A stretch of 64,000 nt of DNA from Polynucleobacter sp. AM-25C3 (lineage in GTDB: Bacteria; Pseudomonadota; Gammaproteobacteria; Burkholderiales; Burkholderiaceae), in NCBI RefSeq assembly GCF_018882335.1, contig NZ_JACVOS010000007.1, positions 78,906 through 142,905 of the forward strand, in the 5' to 3' direction. This document shows positions 20,038 to 34,070 of this stretch, piece by piece; position 1 is the first letter of the stretch, and each line of letters begins with the position of its first letter. The translations under genes and the position numbers were made by a program. Below the pieces are notes generated by a model, which was not told where the DNA came from, did not search any database, and worked only from the letters and a program-made list of their open reading frames with translations.

Positions 20038-21897
20038 ATGAATCGCTACCCTCTCTGGAAATACATAGTCATCCTCTTTGCTTTATTGATCGGGGGACTA
20101 TATTCATTACCCAATTTCTACGGAGAGGCTCCAGCGGTTCAAGTCTCGTCCGCCAAACCAACCATCAAGGTTGATTTGGCGACACAGTCTCGAGTCGAAA
20201 AGATTCTGACTGATGACAACATTAGCAACACCGGTATCTTCTTTGAATCTGCAGGCAATGTAGGTTCCATCAAAATTCGTTTTAACAATACCGATATTCA
20301 ACTGCGCGCTCGCGATCTATTGCAGCAGAAGTTGAACGTCGATCAAAACGAACCCAATTTCACAGTCGCATTAAACCTGCTCTCCAATACACCGGGCTGG
20401 TTAAATGCACTCAATGCATTACCAATGCCACTCGGTCTTGACTTGCGTGGCGGCGTGTACTTCTTATTGCAAGTAGATATGAAGGGTGCTGTTCAGAAGA
20501 AGGTGACTTCTTTAGCAACGGATATTCGCAGTCAATTACGCGACAAATCCATTCGTCAACAAGGCATTGAACGTGGCCAAGACACCATCACCCTGACTTT
20601 CGGTAGCACCGAAGATGCTGAAAAAGCACGCGCTGTGCTGATGACCAGTCAACCTGAGCTGACTTGGCAAATTAAACCCACCGGCCTGTCTCCAAAACTC
20701 GTTGGAGAATTTAAGCCTACTGCCTTGAAAGAAATTCAAGATAACGCAGTAAAACAAAACATCGTCACGCTCAATAAGCGCGTGAATGAATTGGCCGTTA
20801 AAGAACCAGTGATTCAACAACAAGGTGCAGAGCGCATTGTTGTGCAACTACCAGGCGTACAAGACACTGCTCGCGCCAAAGACATTATTGGTCGTACGGC
20901 AACTTTGGAATCCAGATTGGCCGATCCAATTGTGTCAACGATTGCGATTGGTGAGGCACCACCCCCAGGAATGGATGTTTTCCGCTTTGGCGAAAATCGT
21001 CAAGGCGTATTTAAGAAATCTGTGATTTTTAGTGGTGATCGCATTACCGATGCGAGCGCCGGCTTCGATCAAAACCAACGCCCTGCGGTCAACATCTCTT
21101 TAGATGCTGCTGGTGGTCGCGTGATGCAAGAAGTAACTCGTGAAAACATTGGCAAACCAATGGGCATGATCTTGTTTGAAAAAGGTAAGGGCGAGGTTCT
21201 CACGATTGCCACAATTCAAGGCGAGTTCGGCTCTAAGTTCCAGATCACTGGTCAGCCAACTACCGAGAGCGCAAACGACTTAGCCCTCTTGCTGCGTGCG
21301 GGTTCTTTAGCGGCACCAATGGAGATCATTGAAGAGCGCACGATCGGACCAAGCCTTGGCGCAGAAAATATTGAAAAGGGCTTTAAGTCCCTCATCATTG
21401 GTTTCGCTGCAATCTCTGTCTTCATGATTGCCTACTACCTCTTATTTGGCACATTCTCTGTAGTTGCTTTGGCAGTGAACTTGCTACTTTTGATTTCTGT
21501 ATTGTCGATGTTGCAAGCCACCTTAACTCTGCCAGGTATCGCTGCGATGGCCTTGGCACTGGGTATGGCAATTGACTCCAACGTCTTGATTAACGAACGT
21601 ATTCGTGAGGAGTTGCGCAACGGCGCCGCCCCACAAACTGCAATCGCCGTTGGCTTTGATAAAGCCTGGGCAACAATTTTGGATTCCAACGTCACCACCT
21701 TAATTGCTGGTCTTGCATTGCTCGCATTTGGCTCCGGTCCGATTAAAGGCTTCGCGGTAGTGCATTGCCTTGGTATTTTGACTTCCATGTTTTCAGCTGT
21801 CTTTTTCTCACGTGGCCTGGTTAACCTCTGGTACGGCAGAGGTAAAAAAGTTCAAAAACTCGCTATCGGCCAAGTTTGGCGTCCACAGGAGAAATAA
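20038..21897 (+). CDS. secD: Protein translocase subunit SecD
   Basis: This 619-residue RND-family membrane protein uses the proton gradient to complete export of Sec substrates. There is one N-terminal membrane segment, then a large periplasmic P1 domain. The family motif LGLDLRGGVYFLLQVD is near residue 134, and a block of five membrane helices runs from about residue 446 onward. ALGMAIDSNVLINERIREE near 507 is the conserved TM4 region. It is coupled to secF with a 3-bp gap. Confidence 0.96.
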   Translation: MNRYPLWKYIVILFALLIGGLYSLPNFYGEAPAVQVSSAKPTIKVDLATQSRVEKILTDDNISNTGIFFESAGNVGSIKIRFNNTDIQLRARDLLQQKLNVDQNEPNFTVALNLLSNTPGWLNALNALPMPLGLDLRGGVYFLLQVDMKGAVQKKVTSLATDIRSQLRDKSIRQQGIERGQDTITLTFGSTEDAEKARAVLMTSQPELTWQIKPTGLSPKLVGEFKPTALKEIQDNAVKQNIVTLNKRVNELAVKEPVIQQQGAERIVVQLPGVQDTARAKDIIGRTATLESRLADPIVSTIAIGEAPPPGMDVFRFGENRQGVFKKSVIFSGDRITDASAGFDQNQRPAVNISLDAAGGRVMQEVTRENIGKPMGMILFEKGKGEVLTIATIQGEFGSKFQITGQPTTESANDLALLLRAGSLAAPMEIIEERTIGPSLGAENIEKGFKSLIIGFAAISVFMIAYYLLFGTFSVVALAVNLLLLISVLSMLQATLTLPGIAAMALALGMAIDSNVLINERIREELRNGAAPQTAIAVGFDKAWATILDSNVTTLIAGLALLAFGSGPIKGFAVVHCLGILTSMFSAVFFSRGLVNLWYGRGKKVQKLAIGQVWRPQEK

Positions 21898-21900
21898 GTC

Positions 21901-22875
21901 ATGGAATTTTTCCGGATCAAAAAAGATATTCCCTTTATGCGCCATGCATTGGCGCTCAATGCAATCTCTTTAATTACCTTTTTAGCTGCCGTTTTCTTCC
22001 TCTGGCATAACGGCCTTCATCTATCGATTGAATTCACCGGCGGTACGGTGATGGAAGTGACTTACCCACAGACCGCTCCCTTGGATTCGATTAGAGCAAA
22101 TGTAGAAAAGTTAGGCTACGCCGATACCCAAATCCAGAACTTTGGCAGCTCACGCGACGTGATGATTCGCCTGCCGCTGCAAAAAGATGCTGAAGGAAAA
22201 ATGATTTCCTCTGCAGATCAAAGTGCGGCGGTGATGACAGCACTTGAACCAGCTACCTCTGGCGTCAAGTTGCAACGTGTTGAGTTTGTTGGCCCTCAGG
22301 TAGGTCGCGAACTCGCAATGGATGGATTGATGGCACTGCTATTTGTCATCATCGGTATCGTGGTTTACCTTTCCTTCCGCTTTGAGTGGAAATTTGCTGT
22401 CGCCGGCATCATCGCGAACTTGCATGACATCGTGATCATTCTGGGCTTCTTTGCCTTCTTTCAGTGGGAGTTCTCCCTCTCCGTATTAGCAGCAGTACTT
22501 GCTGTTCTGGGCTACTCAGTCAATGAGTCTGTTGTGATCTTTGACCGTATTCGCGAGAACTTCCGCAAATACCGCAAGATGAACACTCGCGAGATTATTG
22601 ATAATGCAATCACCAGTACGATTAGCCGCACTGTAATTACTCACGGCAGTACTGAGATGATGGTGTTGGCCATGTTGATCTTTGGTGGCCCAACCCTCTT
22701 CTATTTTGCGTTAGCACTCACCATCGGTATTTTGTTTGGTATCTACTCTTCAGTATTCGTAGCAGCAGCCTTAGCTATGTGGCTTGGCGTAACACGCGAA
22801 GATCTAGTTAAGGGCGAACGTAAGCCGGATGATGTTACCCGCAACGATGACCCCAACTTCGGGGCGCAGGTCTAA
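21901..22875 (+). CDS. secF: Protein translocase subunit SecF
   Basis: This 324-residue partner of SecD has six membrane segments. The periplasmic segment begins with LSIEFTGGTVMEVTYP, the usual SecF signature near residue 40. The TM region has LGYSVNESVVIFDRIRENFRKYR near 200, and SISRTVITHGST-like sequence (TISRTVITHGST) follows near 238. It is the last gene of the yajC-secD-secF operon and faces waaA convergently. Confidence 0.96.
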   Translation: MEFFRIKKDIPFMRHALALNAISLITFLAAVFFLWHNGLHLSIEFTGGTVMEVTYPQTAPLDSIRANVEKLGYADTQIQNFGSSRDVMIRLPLQKDAEGKMISSADQSAAVMTALEPATSGVKLQRVEFVGPQVGRELAMDGLMALLFVIIGIVVYLSFRFEWKFAVAGIIANLHDIVIILGFFAFFQWEFSLSVLAAVLAVLGYSVNESVVIFDRIRENFRKYRKMNTREIIDNAITSTISRTVITHGSTEMMVLAMLIFGGPTLFYFALALTIGILFGIYSSVFVAAALAMWLGVTREDLVKGERKPDDVTRNDDPNFGAQV

Positions 22876-22889
22876 GCTTTAACTGGGTT

Positions 22890-26352
<3,463 letters not shown>

Positions 26353-26356
<4 letters not shown>

Positions 26357-27468
26357 GCAGAAATAATTCCACCGCCCAGGCAAATATCACCATCGTATAA
26401 AACGGCAGATTGGCCTGGAGTCACTGCCCACTGAGCTTGCGGAAAAGCCAATTCAAAACTCAAGGGTCCTTCCGCTCCGGCGGTAAGTGAGCACGCAGAG
26501 TCTGCCTGACGGTAACGGGTTTTTGCTGAATACTGTCCTGGCGCAGGAGCCGCGCCATCAACCCAACTAGCATCGATTGCAGAAAGCTGATTCGCCAGCA
26601 GCCATGGGTGCTCGTGCCCTTGAGCAACATACAAGGTGTTGTTCGCAATGTCTTTACGGGCAACATACCAAGCATCCCCATTGCCATCCTGACTACCACC
26701 TAAACCAATACCTTTGCGCTGCCCTAAAGTGAAGAAGGCAAGCCCCATATGCTCTCCCACCGTTTTACCTTCCGGCGTTTTAATCGGGCCTGGGGTGCGT
26801 GGCAAGTAGCGGTTTAAGAATTCCCGGAAAGGGCGCTCACCAATAAAGCAAATTCCAGTAGAGTCTTTTTTACGGGCATTGTGCAAACCAATTTGCTCGG
26901 CAATCTTGCGAACCTCGGTTTTTGGAATTTCCCCCAAGGGAAAAAGGACATTAGCCAATTGGCTTTGAGTTAAGCGATGCAAGAAGTAACTTTGATCTTT
27001 GCTTGCATCTACTGCTTTTAATAATTGCACTCGGCCGCCATCATGGCGAACCCGAGCATAGTGTCCAGTAGCAATTGCATCTGCACCCAAACTCATAGCG
27101 TGATCTAAGAAGGCTTTAAACTTAATTTCTGCATTGCACAAAACATCTGGGTTAGGAGTTCTGCCGGCAGCATATTCCCGGAGAAATTCTGCAAAAACAC
27201 GCTCGCGGTACTCAGCAGCGAAATTGACTGCTTCAACGTCAATCCCGATTAAATCCGCTACCGACACCACATCTAGCCAATCTTGGCGAGCAGAGCAATA
27301 CTCGTCGCTATCGTCGTCTTCCCAGTTTTTCATGAAAAGGCCAATCACTTCATAGCCTTGCTGCTTCAGCATCCAGGCTGCAACAGACGAATCTACCCCT
27401 CCAGACATCCCAACAACGACTTTGGATGGTTTTGAGGCAGGTATTGCTGAAGAATTGAGTGGGATCAT
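26353..27468 (-). CDS. mnmA: tRNA-specific 2-thiouridylase MnmA
   Basis: MnmA thiolates U34 of tRNAs for Lys, Glu and Gln. The PP-loop [15 protein letters not shown] binds ATP. The two catalytic cysteines lie in [12 protein letters not shown] and [12 protein letters not shown], and [11 protein letters not shown] is the central-domain signature. The start at 27468 ([12 protein letters not shown]) gives 371 residues, near the family norm. An upstream ATG at 27507 (MGFSAYIEF) is an alternative with a slightly better AAGG ribosome binding site. The gene ends convergently on the GST gene with overlapping stops. Confidence 0.95.
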
Positions 27469-27566
27469 CAAAAAATGCGAGAATTCAATATAAGCTGAAA
27501 ACCCCATTGTAAAAGCCTTAACTCAAGTTAGCTAAAGAACTTCACTTAAGCGCCATAAAACATAAG

Positions 27567-27602
27567 GGTATGCATATATATGTGTATTTACGTATACATA
27601 CC
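27567..27602. promoter_or_regulatory. Imperfect dyad upstream of pntAA
   Basis: The arms GGTATGCATA and TATACATACC pair at 9 of 10 positions around a 16-bp AT-rich centre, ending 41 bp before the pntAA start. The symmetry and position fit an operator or a promoter-proximal element. No known regulator consensus is recognised. Confidence 0.3.
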
Positions 27603-27643
27603 TAAAATAGATTTTTTGAATAATTAGCATTTGGAGACATGCC

Positions 27644-28774
27644 ATGCGCATAGGAGTACCGCTGGAAATCAGGCTCGGGGAAACTCGTGTTGCCGCCACA
27701 CCGGAAACCGTTAAGAAGCTGATTGGCCAAGGCCATACGGTTGTTATTCAAAAAGATGCGGGTGTAACAGCCAGCCAGCCAGATTCTGCCTATGAAGCTG
27801 TTGGCGCAACGATTGGTAGCGCAGCAGATGCCTTTGGCGCGGAGATCGTACTCAAAGTACGTGCACCCGAAGCTGCGGAGCTCAAGCAAATAAAATCCGG
27901 CAGCGTGCTACTGGGCATGCTCGATCCATTTGATGACGACAACATTGCCGCCATGGCTGCGCAAGGTGTAACTGCATTCTCATTAGAGGCCGCCCCACGC
28001 ACGACCCGCGCGCAAAGCATGGACGTCTTGTCATCACAAGCCAACATCGCAGGTTACAAAGCGGTCATGGTTGCTGCCAATGAGTATCAGCGCTTTATGC
28101 CCATGCTCATGACTGCTGCCGGTACTGTTAAAGCTGCCCGCGTCCTCATTCTCGGTGTTGGTGTTGCTGGATTACAAGCAATTGCAACAGCTAAACGTCT
28201 GGGTGCCGTCATTGAAGCTTCGGATGTCCGTCCCGCTGTAAAAGAACAAATCGAATCACTAGGCGGCAAGTTTGTAGATGTCCCATTTGAATCTGATGAA
28301 GAACGCGAAATTGCTCAAGGCGTTGGTGGTTATGCCCGCCCAATGCCAGAAGCTTGGATGAAGCGTCAAGCAGCTCTCGTTGCCGAACGCGCTCTACAAG
28401 CTGACATCGTGATTACTACTGCCTTGATTCCAGGTCGTAAGCCACCAGTCCTATTGCATAGCGATACCGTTGCCAATATGAAACCAGGCTCTATCGTGAT
28501 CGACTTAGCGGCTGGCCGTGGCGATAACGGGTCTGGCAACTGCCCGCTGACTCAAGCAGACAAAATCGTTGAGGTGAATGGTGTGAAGATTATTGGTTAC
28601 ACCAACCTGGCCAGCATGGTTGCTGCAGACGCCTCTGCCTTGTATTCACGTAACTTGCTCGATTTCATGAAACTCATCGTCGATTCAGAAGCAAAGCTAG
28701 TGATCCCAATGGATGATGACATCGTTACTGCCTGCCTCATGTGTCGTGATGGCCAAGCCATCCGTAAAAACTAA
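27644..28774 (+). CDS. pntAA: NAD(P) transhydrogenase subunit alpha part 1
   Basis: This 376-residue protein is the NAD(H)-binding domain I of the proton-translocating transhydrogenase, here as its own subunit. The N-terminal AlaDh/PNT domain reads MRIGVPLEIRLGETRVAATPETVKKL. The Rossmann segment VLILGVGVAGLQAIATAKRLGA is near residue 168, and the RQD-loop-like region RAQSMDVLSSQANIAGYKAV near 125. The enzyme exchanges hydride between NADH and NADP+, driven by the proton gradient. The ATG has a GGAG site 8 bp upstream. The three-subunit form (pntAA, pntAB, pntB) is usual in alpha- and betaproteobacteria. Confidence 0.95.
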   Translation: MRIGVPLEIRLGETRVAATPETVKKLIGQGHTVVIQKDAGVTASQPDSAYEAVGATIGSAADAFGAEIVLKVRAPEAAELKQIKSGSVLLGMLDPFDDDNIAAMAAQGVTAFSLEAAPRTTRAQSMDVLSSQANIAGYKAVMVAANEYQRFMPMLMTAAGTVKAARVLILGVGVAGLQAIATAKRLGAVIEASDVRPAVKEQIESLGGKFVDVPFESDEEREIAQGVGGYARPMPEAWMKRQAALVAERALQADIVITTALIPGRKPPVLLHSDTVANMKPGSIVIDLAAGRGDNGSGNCPLTQADKIVEVNGVKIIGYTNLASMVAADASALYSRNLLDFMKLIVDSEAKLVIPMDDDIVTACLMCRDGQAIRKN

Positions 28775-28798
28775 TAAAGAACATTCGAAGGAAATATC

Positions 28799-29137
28799 AT
28801 GGATCTCGCTGCTTTTCAAAGCATCCTCACAGTCCAAAACATCACCGTGTTTGTCTTGGCTATTTTTGTTGGCTATCACGTGGTTTGGAACGTCACTCCT
28901 GCACTTCATACTCCACTCATGGCAGTTACTAATGCTATTTCTGGGATTATTATTGTTGGCGCCCTACTTCAGACTGAAGTCATTGGTGGCGATGAGATCA
29001 CCCTCACCAGCGTCATTGGTGCAGTGGCAGTCTTCTTGGCCTCAATCAATATTTTTGGTGGCTTTATGGTTACCCGTCGCATGCTTGAAATGTTCAAGAA
29101 AAAAGCCCCTAAGGCTGATGCGGCTGGAACTAAATAA
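28799..29137 (+). CDS. pntAB: NAD(P) transhydrogenase subunit alpha part 2
   Basis: This 112-residue membrane protein provides the first part of the transhydrogenase proton channel (domain II). Three to four hydrophobic helices are visible, with [34 protein letters not shown] as the conserved core and [17 protein letters not shown] at the C-terminal end. It sits between pntAA and pntB with short gaps, as expected for one operon. A longer frame on the same strand (28713-29159) is only a shadow of this gene and pntAA. Confidence 0.95.
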   Translation: MDLAAFQSILTVQNITVFVLAIFVGYHVVWNVTPALHTPLMAVTNAISGIIIVGALLQTEVIGGDEITLTSVIGAVAVFLASINIFGGFMVTRRMLEMFKKKAPKADAAGTK

Positions 29138-29170
29138 AACTAGAACAAGATCTATATAGAGACCACAATA

Positions 29171-30538
29171 ATGTTAAACATAACCGCGATTTCCTATCTC
29201 ATTTCTTCGGTGCTGTTCATCCTCGCCCTGCGTGGACTGTCTTCGCCAACGACTTCACGCCAAGGCAATACCTTCGGCATGATCGGCATGTTGCTTGCCG
29301 TGATTACCACCTTCATGATTCCTGACTTTAAGCCAGTCTTCTCGTTGATCATTGGCGCAATTGTTGGCGGCGCCATCATTGGAACACTTGCAGCTAAGCG
29401 TGTGCAGATGACGAAGATGCCTGAGCTCGTAGCACTCATGCACTCCTTTGTTGGTTTATCAGCAGTATTGATTGCGATTGCAGCGGTATATAACCCTGCC
29501 CATGACCATACTGGCGCGCAAAAGATTGAACTCTTTATCGGCGCATTTATTGGTGCAATTACCTTTACTGCTTCTGTCATTGCTTTTGGAAAATTATCTG
29601 GCAAGGTCAGCGGTAAACCAGTGACTTTTGCTGGTCAACATTTACTCAACCTGATCCTTGCTATTGGCATGGTTTCTGGTGGCGTGATGTACTTCATGAC
29701 TGGTAGCCACGAAGCCTTCTTGGTGATGTGCGCGATTGCCTTGGTTTTGGGTGTGACCTTGATCATCCCAATCGGTGGTGCAGATATGCCGGTCGTGGTC
29801 TCCATGCTCAACAGCTACTCCGGTTGGGCAGCAGCAGGTATTGGTTTCACATTAAATAACCCAGTATTGATTATTGCCGGCGCTTGCGTAGGCTCTTCTG
29901 GCGCGATTCTGTCTTACATTATGTGTAAGGCAATGAACCGCTCGATCTTGGCAGTGTTGCTTGGTGGCTTTGGTGCTGAAGCGGCGGCTGGTGGTGACGA
30001 TGACGGCGGCCCTAAGAACTACAAAACGGGCTCACCAGAAGATGCGGCCTTCCTCATGGAAAATGCGGACACGGTCATCATCGTTCCTGGCTATGGTTTA
30101 GCCGTTGCCCGCGCTCAACATGCTCTAAAAGAATTAACAGAGAAATTAACTCATCATGGTGTAACCGTGAAGTACGCGATTCACCCGGTTGCCGGTCGTA
30201 TGCCCGGTCACATGAACGTGCTCCTAGCTGAAGCTGAAGTGCCATACGATCAAGTATTCGAGATGGAAGATATCAATAGCGACTTCGGTCAAGCTGATGT
30301 GGTGTTAATCCTTGGTGCAAACGACGTGGTCAATCCTGCCGCCCGTACCCCAGGTAGCCCAATCTTTGGCATGCCGATTTTGGAAGCATTTAAAGCCAAA
30401 ACCATCATCGTGAACAAGCGTTCAATGGCTGCAGGTTATGCCGGCCTAGATAATGAACTCTTCTATATGGATAAAACCATGATGGTCTTCGGTGATGCGA
30501 AGAAGGTTGTGGAAGATATGGTCAAGTCGGTAAGTTAA
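29171..30538 (+). CDS. pntB: NAD(P) transhydrogenase subunit beta
   Basis: This 455-residue subunit completes the membrane channel with about eight helices in residues 1-265. It carries the NADP(H)-binding domain III at the C-terminus, with VIIVPGYGLAVARAQHAL near 298, HPVAGRMPGHMNVLLAEA near 338 and NDVVNPAARTPGSPIFGMPIL near 395. The last of these holds the NADP-binding loop. It ends the pnt operon, followed after about 25 bp by a terminator. Confidence 0.96.
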   Translation: MLNITAISYLISSVLFILALRGLSSPTTSRQGNTFGMIGMLLAVITTFMIPDFKPVFSLIIGAIVGGAIIGTLAAKRVQMTKMPELVALMHSFVGLSAVLIAIAAVYNPAHDHTGAQKIELFIGAFIGAITFTASVIAFGKLSGKVSGKPVTFAGQHLLNLILAIGMVSGGVMYFMTGSHEAFLVMCAIALVLGVTLIIPIGGADMPVVVSMLNSYSGWAAAGIGFTLNNPVLIIAGACVGSSGAILSYIMCKAMNRSILAVLLGGFGAEAAAGGDDDGGPKNYKTGSPEDAAFLMENADTVIIVPGYGLAVARAQHALKELTEKLTHHGVTVKYAIHPVAGRMPGHMNVLLAEAEVPYDQVFEMEDINSDFGQADVVLILGANDVVNPAARTPGSPIFGMPILEAFKAKTIIVNKRSMAAGYAGLDNELFYMDKTMMVFGDAKKVVEDMVKSVS

Positions 30539-30562
30539 GCAATAGCTAAGCATTCACCCCAA

Positions 30563-30591
30563 TAAAAAGCCGCCTTCGGGCGGTTTTTTAT
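30563..30591 (+). terminator. Rho-independent terminator after pntB
   Basis: A GC-rich stem GCCGCC-TTCG-GGCGGT with a stable UUCG-type tetraloop is flanked by AAAAA and followed by TTTTT on the plus strand. It ends at the stop codon of the convergent minus-strand gene at 30591. Confidence 0.9.
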
Positions 30592-31286
30592 TAACGTCTC
30601 TGATAGCTATTAGAGAGATTGTCTTGGAGAACGTAGGCCACCCCATTGGCAACTAAAGATAAATTCTGATCTAAGACCCTGCTTCGATAGACCCATCCCT
30701 TGGGGAGTTTTAGCTGCTTATTTAAATCTGGCAGATCATTCATTGTCAATGCAGGATTTTCTATTTGTGAGTATGACTGCATGACGTAGACCTCACCCGC
30801 AGGGGAAGTAAGTTCATATATAAGGCTTCCTGCCTTATAGATAAAATTAGTGGTGCGGGTAATTTGATTTGGCGTAAAGCGCTTGTCCCCAAGAATTTGT
30901 TTTAAGAGCCCTATATCAACCGTTGCCCTTAAGTTCATTTCAACGCCACCAAAAGATTGTTTGACATTATTAACGGTTGCGCCCGCCGCCTGAATCTCAT
31001 CCATCATCCAATACCGGGGGCCATTTAACACTACAAAGGAAGCATCAAATTGCTTCACAATAGCCGCTTTAGATAATGCCCGCCACTTATCCTCGGGACA
31101 GAAATTCAGACCCTGCGTATTGAATACCTTAACTTCCAGATTCAGAAAATGGCGTTTGCCATAGAGAACTTCACAGTAACGTTGATTCCGCAGATTTGAA
31201 ACGCCTTTTTCAAAGCTAGGTTGTGCACTAGCCATTTCAGCACTAAGGCAGAAAACAATTAAAAGTAATTGATATAGTTTCTTCAT
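30591..31286 (-). CDS. Secreted protein of unknown function
   Basis: This 231-residue protein has a clear Sec signal peptide: MKKLYQLLLIVFCLSAEMASA, with probable cleavage after ASA and the mature protein starting QPSFEKG. It has no membrane segments in the mature part. Two cysteines (RYCEVLYG and LNFCPEDKW) could form a disulfide. The rest is a mixed alpha/beta sequence with no motif I recognise. It lies between the pntB and groEL terminators, so it is probably transcribed alone from the 87-bp gap after groEL. A periplasmic role is inferred only from the signal peptide. Confidence 0.75.
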   Translation of the reverse strand: MKKLYQLLLIVFCLSAEMASAQPSFEKGVSNLRNQRYCEVLYGKRHFLNLEVKVFNTQGLNFCPEDKWRALSKAAIVKQFDASFVVLNGPRYWMMDEIQAAGATVNNVKQSFGGVEMNLRATVDIGLLKQILGDKRFTPNQITRTTNFIYKAGSLIYELTSPAGEVYVMQSYSQIENPALTMNDLPDLNKQLKLPKGWVYRSRVLDQNLSLVANGVAYVLQDNLSNSYQRR

Positions 31287-31300
31287 TAGCCCACTGTACC

Positions 31301-31332
31301 AAAAAAAACGCCTGGTCTTTTGAACCAGGCGC
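31301..31332 (-). terminator. Rho-independent terminator after groEL
   Basis: Read on the minus strand, CGCCTGGT and ACCAGGCG form a perfect 8-bp stem with a 7-base loop, followed by a run of eight T. It closes the groES-groEL operon. Confidence 0.92.
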
Positions 31333-31373
31333 TTTAGTTTCTACAGCTTGATAGCTGAGGAAATTTACGGCAA

Positions 31374-33038
<1,665 letters not shown>

Positions 33039-33049
33039 TTAGGTACCGA

Positions 33050-33340
33050 TTACTTCTGTACAACAGCCATGATGTCTTCTTCGCGCATTACGAGAAGCTC
33101 GTCGCTGCCGACCTTAACTGTTTGACCTGCATATTTGCCAAATAACACGCGATCGCCAACTTTGACGTCTGGTGCATTCAACTTACCGCTGTCATCACGT
33201 TTGCCTGGGCCAACTGCCAATACTTCACCTTGGTCTGGCTTTTCAGCAGCAGCCTCTGGGATGATGATTCCAGATGCAGTTTTTGATTCTTGATCTAAAC
33301 GTTTAATGATTACGCGATCATGTAAAGGACGCAGATTCAT
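33050..33340 (-). CDS. groES: Co-chaperonin GroES (Hsp10)
   Basis: This 96-residue lid of the GroEL cage starts [18 protein letters not shown]. The mobile loop is [21 protein letters not shown] and the protein ends with the [14 protein letters not shown] strand. A strong purine-rich ribosome binding site (GGAGAAGG) precedes the ATG. The operon is controlled by a CIRCE operator and a sigma-70-like promoter at 33450-33505. Confidence 0.98.
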   Translation of the reverse strand: MNLRPLHDRVIIKRLDQESKTASGIIIPEAAAEKPDQGEVLAVGPGKRDDSGKLNAPDVKVGDRVLFGKYAGQTVKVGSDELLVMREEDIMAVVQK

Positions 33341-33449
33341 TCCTTCTCCTATGTTAGTAAGTGTTAACTAATTAAAAAACCAATATAAATCAATGTGTTG
33401 CAATCTCTTAACACGAAGGTAACAAGCTTTTAAGCTTAATAAGCCTGTT

Positions 33450-33476
33450 TTAGCACTCGCGTGTAGGGAGTGCTGA
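33450..33476. promoter_or_regulatory. CIRCE operator (HrcA binding site) of groESL
   Basis: TTAGCACTC, a 9-bp spacer and GAGTGCTGA match the CIRCE consensus TTAGCACTC-N9-GAGTGCTAA at all but one arm position. It sits just downstream of the -10 box of the groES promoter, the classical place for HrcA repression relieved on heat shock. hrcA itself is not in the window. Confidence 0.93.
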
Positions 33477-33505
33477 TTATATAGGTCTGATTCCAGGGAT
33501 TTCAA
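33476..33505 (-). promoter_or_regulatory. Sigma-70-type promoter of groES-groEL
   Basis: On the minus strand TTGAAA (33505-33500) and TATAAT (33481-33476) are separated by 18 bp. The -10 box abuts the CIRCE operator, so HrcA would block transcription initiation. The transcript would have a leader of about 130 bases before the groES ATG. Confidence 0.8.
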
Positions 33506-34070
33506 GGGCAAAATTGCCTTAAATTTCTGATGTAGGAGATCACTTATTTTTAAAATTTGCTCACTGATTCTTAAATCTCATCAAAGATTAAAGCCTTAAG
33601 AGTGGCCCATTAACATCAGCGATCAGTCTTGAAGCTAGTGCGGACGTTCGGAGTTCAATAGATTAGATTTCCAAATGTCCCAAATCGACCCATAAGAGAC
33701 CGTCGCAGATAACAAAATCAGTCGAAGAGGGTTTAAGCGCTTCTTAGTGGGCCCATCAGGACTTGAACCTGGGACCAAAGGATTATGAGAGCAGAAATCC
33801 AAAGAAAACTACTGGGATTTCAAGAGCTTACGTCTCCTAAATATTGGTATGTAAGCGTATGTGTGACTAATTTTAAGGGATAGCAAGAAACGTTTGCTTA
33901 CTCTTTAGTTTTAAAAACCAAAGAATTTTTAAAGCAACCATCTAACAGCTTGTTGCTCCAAAGGGTTCTTTTATTAGCATTGCGAGCGTTAATTTAAGTA
34001 ACGCTTGTTTGGAAAACTGCCAATGAGTAACCAAGCTGAATTTTTTGACTCGGAAATTAATCATGAATTC
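33506..34070. other. Gene-free stretch between groESL and an accessory operon
   Basis: No convincing coding region is visible here. The stretch contains the 3' part of a tRNA-Met-like gene (33745-33789) and a sequence at about 33671-33710 that resembles, in the opposite orientation, non-coding sequence near 58613-58652. Everything to the left is core genome and everything to the right is accessory in character, so this gap is the likely edge of an acquired region. Confidence 0.5.
33745..33789 (-). pseudogene. 3' fragment of a tRNA-Met-like gene
   Basis: On the minus strand the sequence reads CTCATAA (a 7-base anticodon loop with CAT anticodon), then an anticodon-stem half, a 5-base variable region, CCAGG-TTCAAGT-CCTGA (T arm with one mismatch), TGGGCCC (3' acceptor half), discriminator A and CTA in place of CCA. 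The matching 5' half (acceptor GGGCCCA, D arm) is not found next to it. Such 3' tRNA remnants are typical of attachment sites duplicated or decayed after integration of an island. Confidence 0.6.

Noticed and set aside
28713..29159. 148-codon frame overlapping the end of pntAA and all of pntAB
   Set aside because: It is an out-of-frame shadow; pntAB in the other frame matches the known subunit completely.
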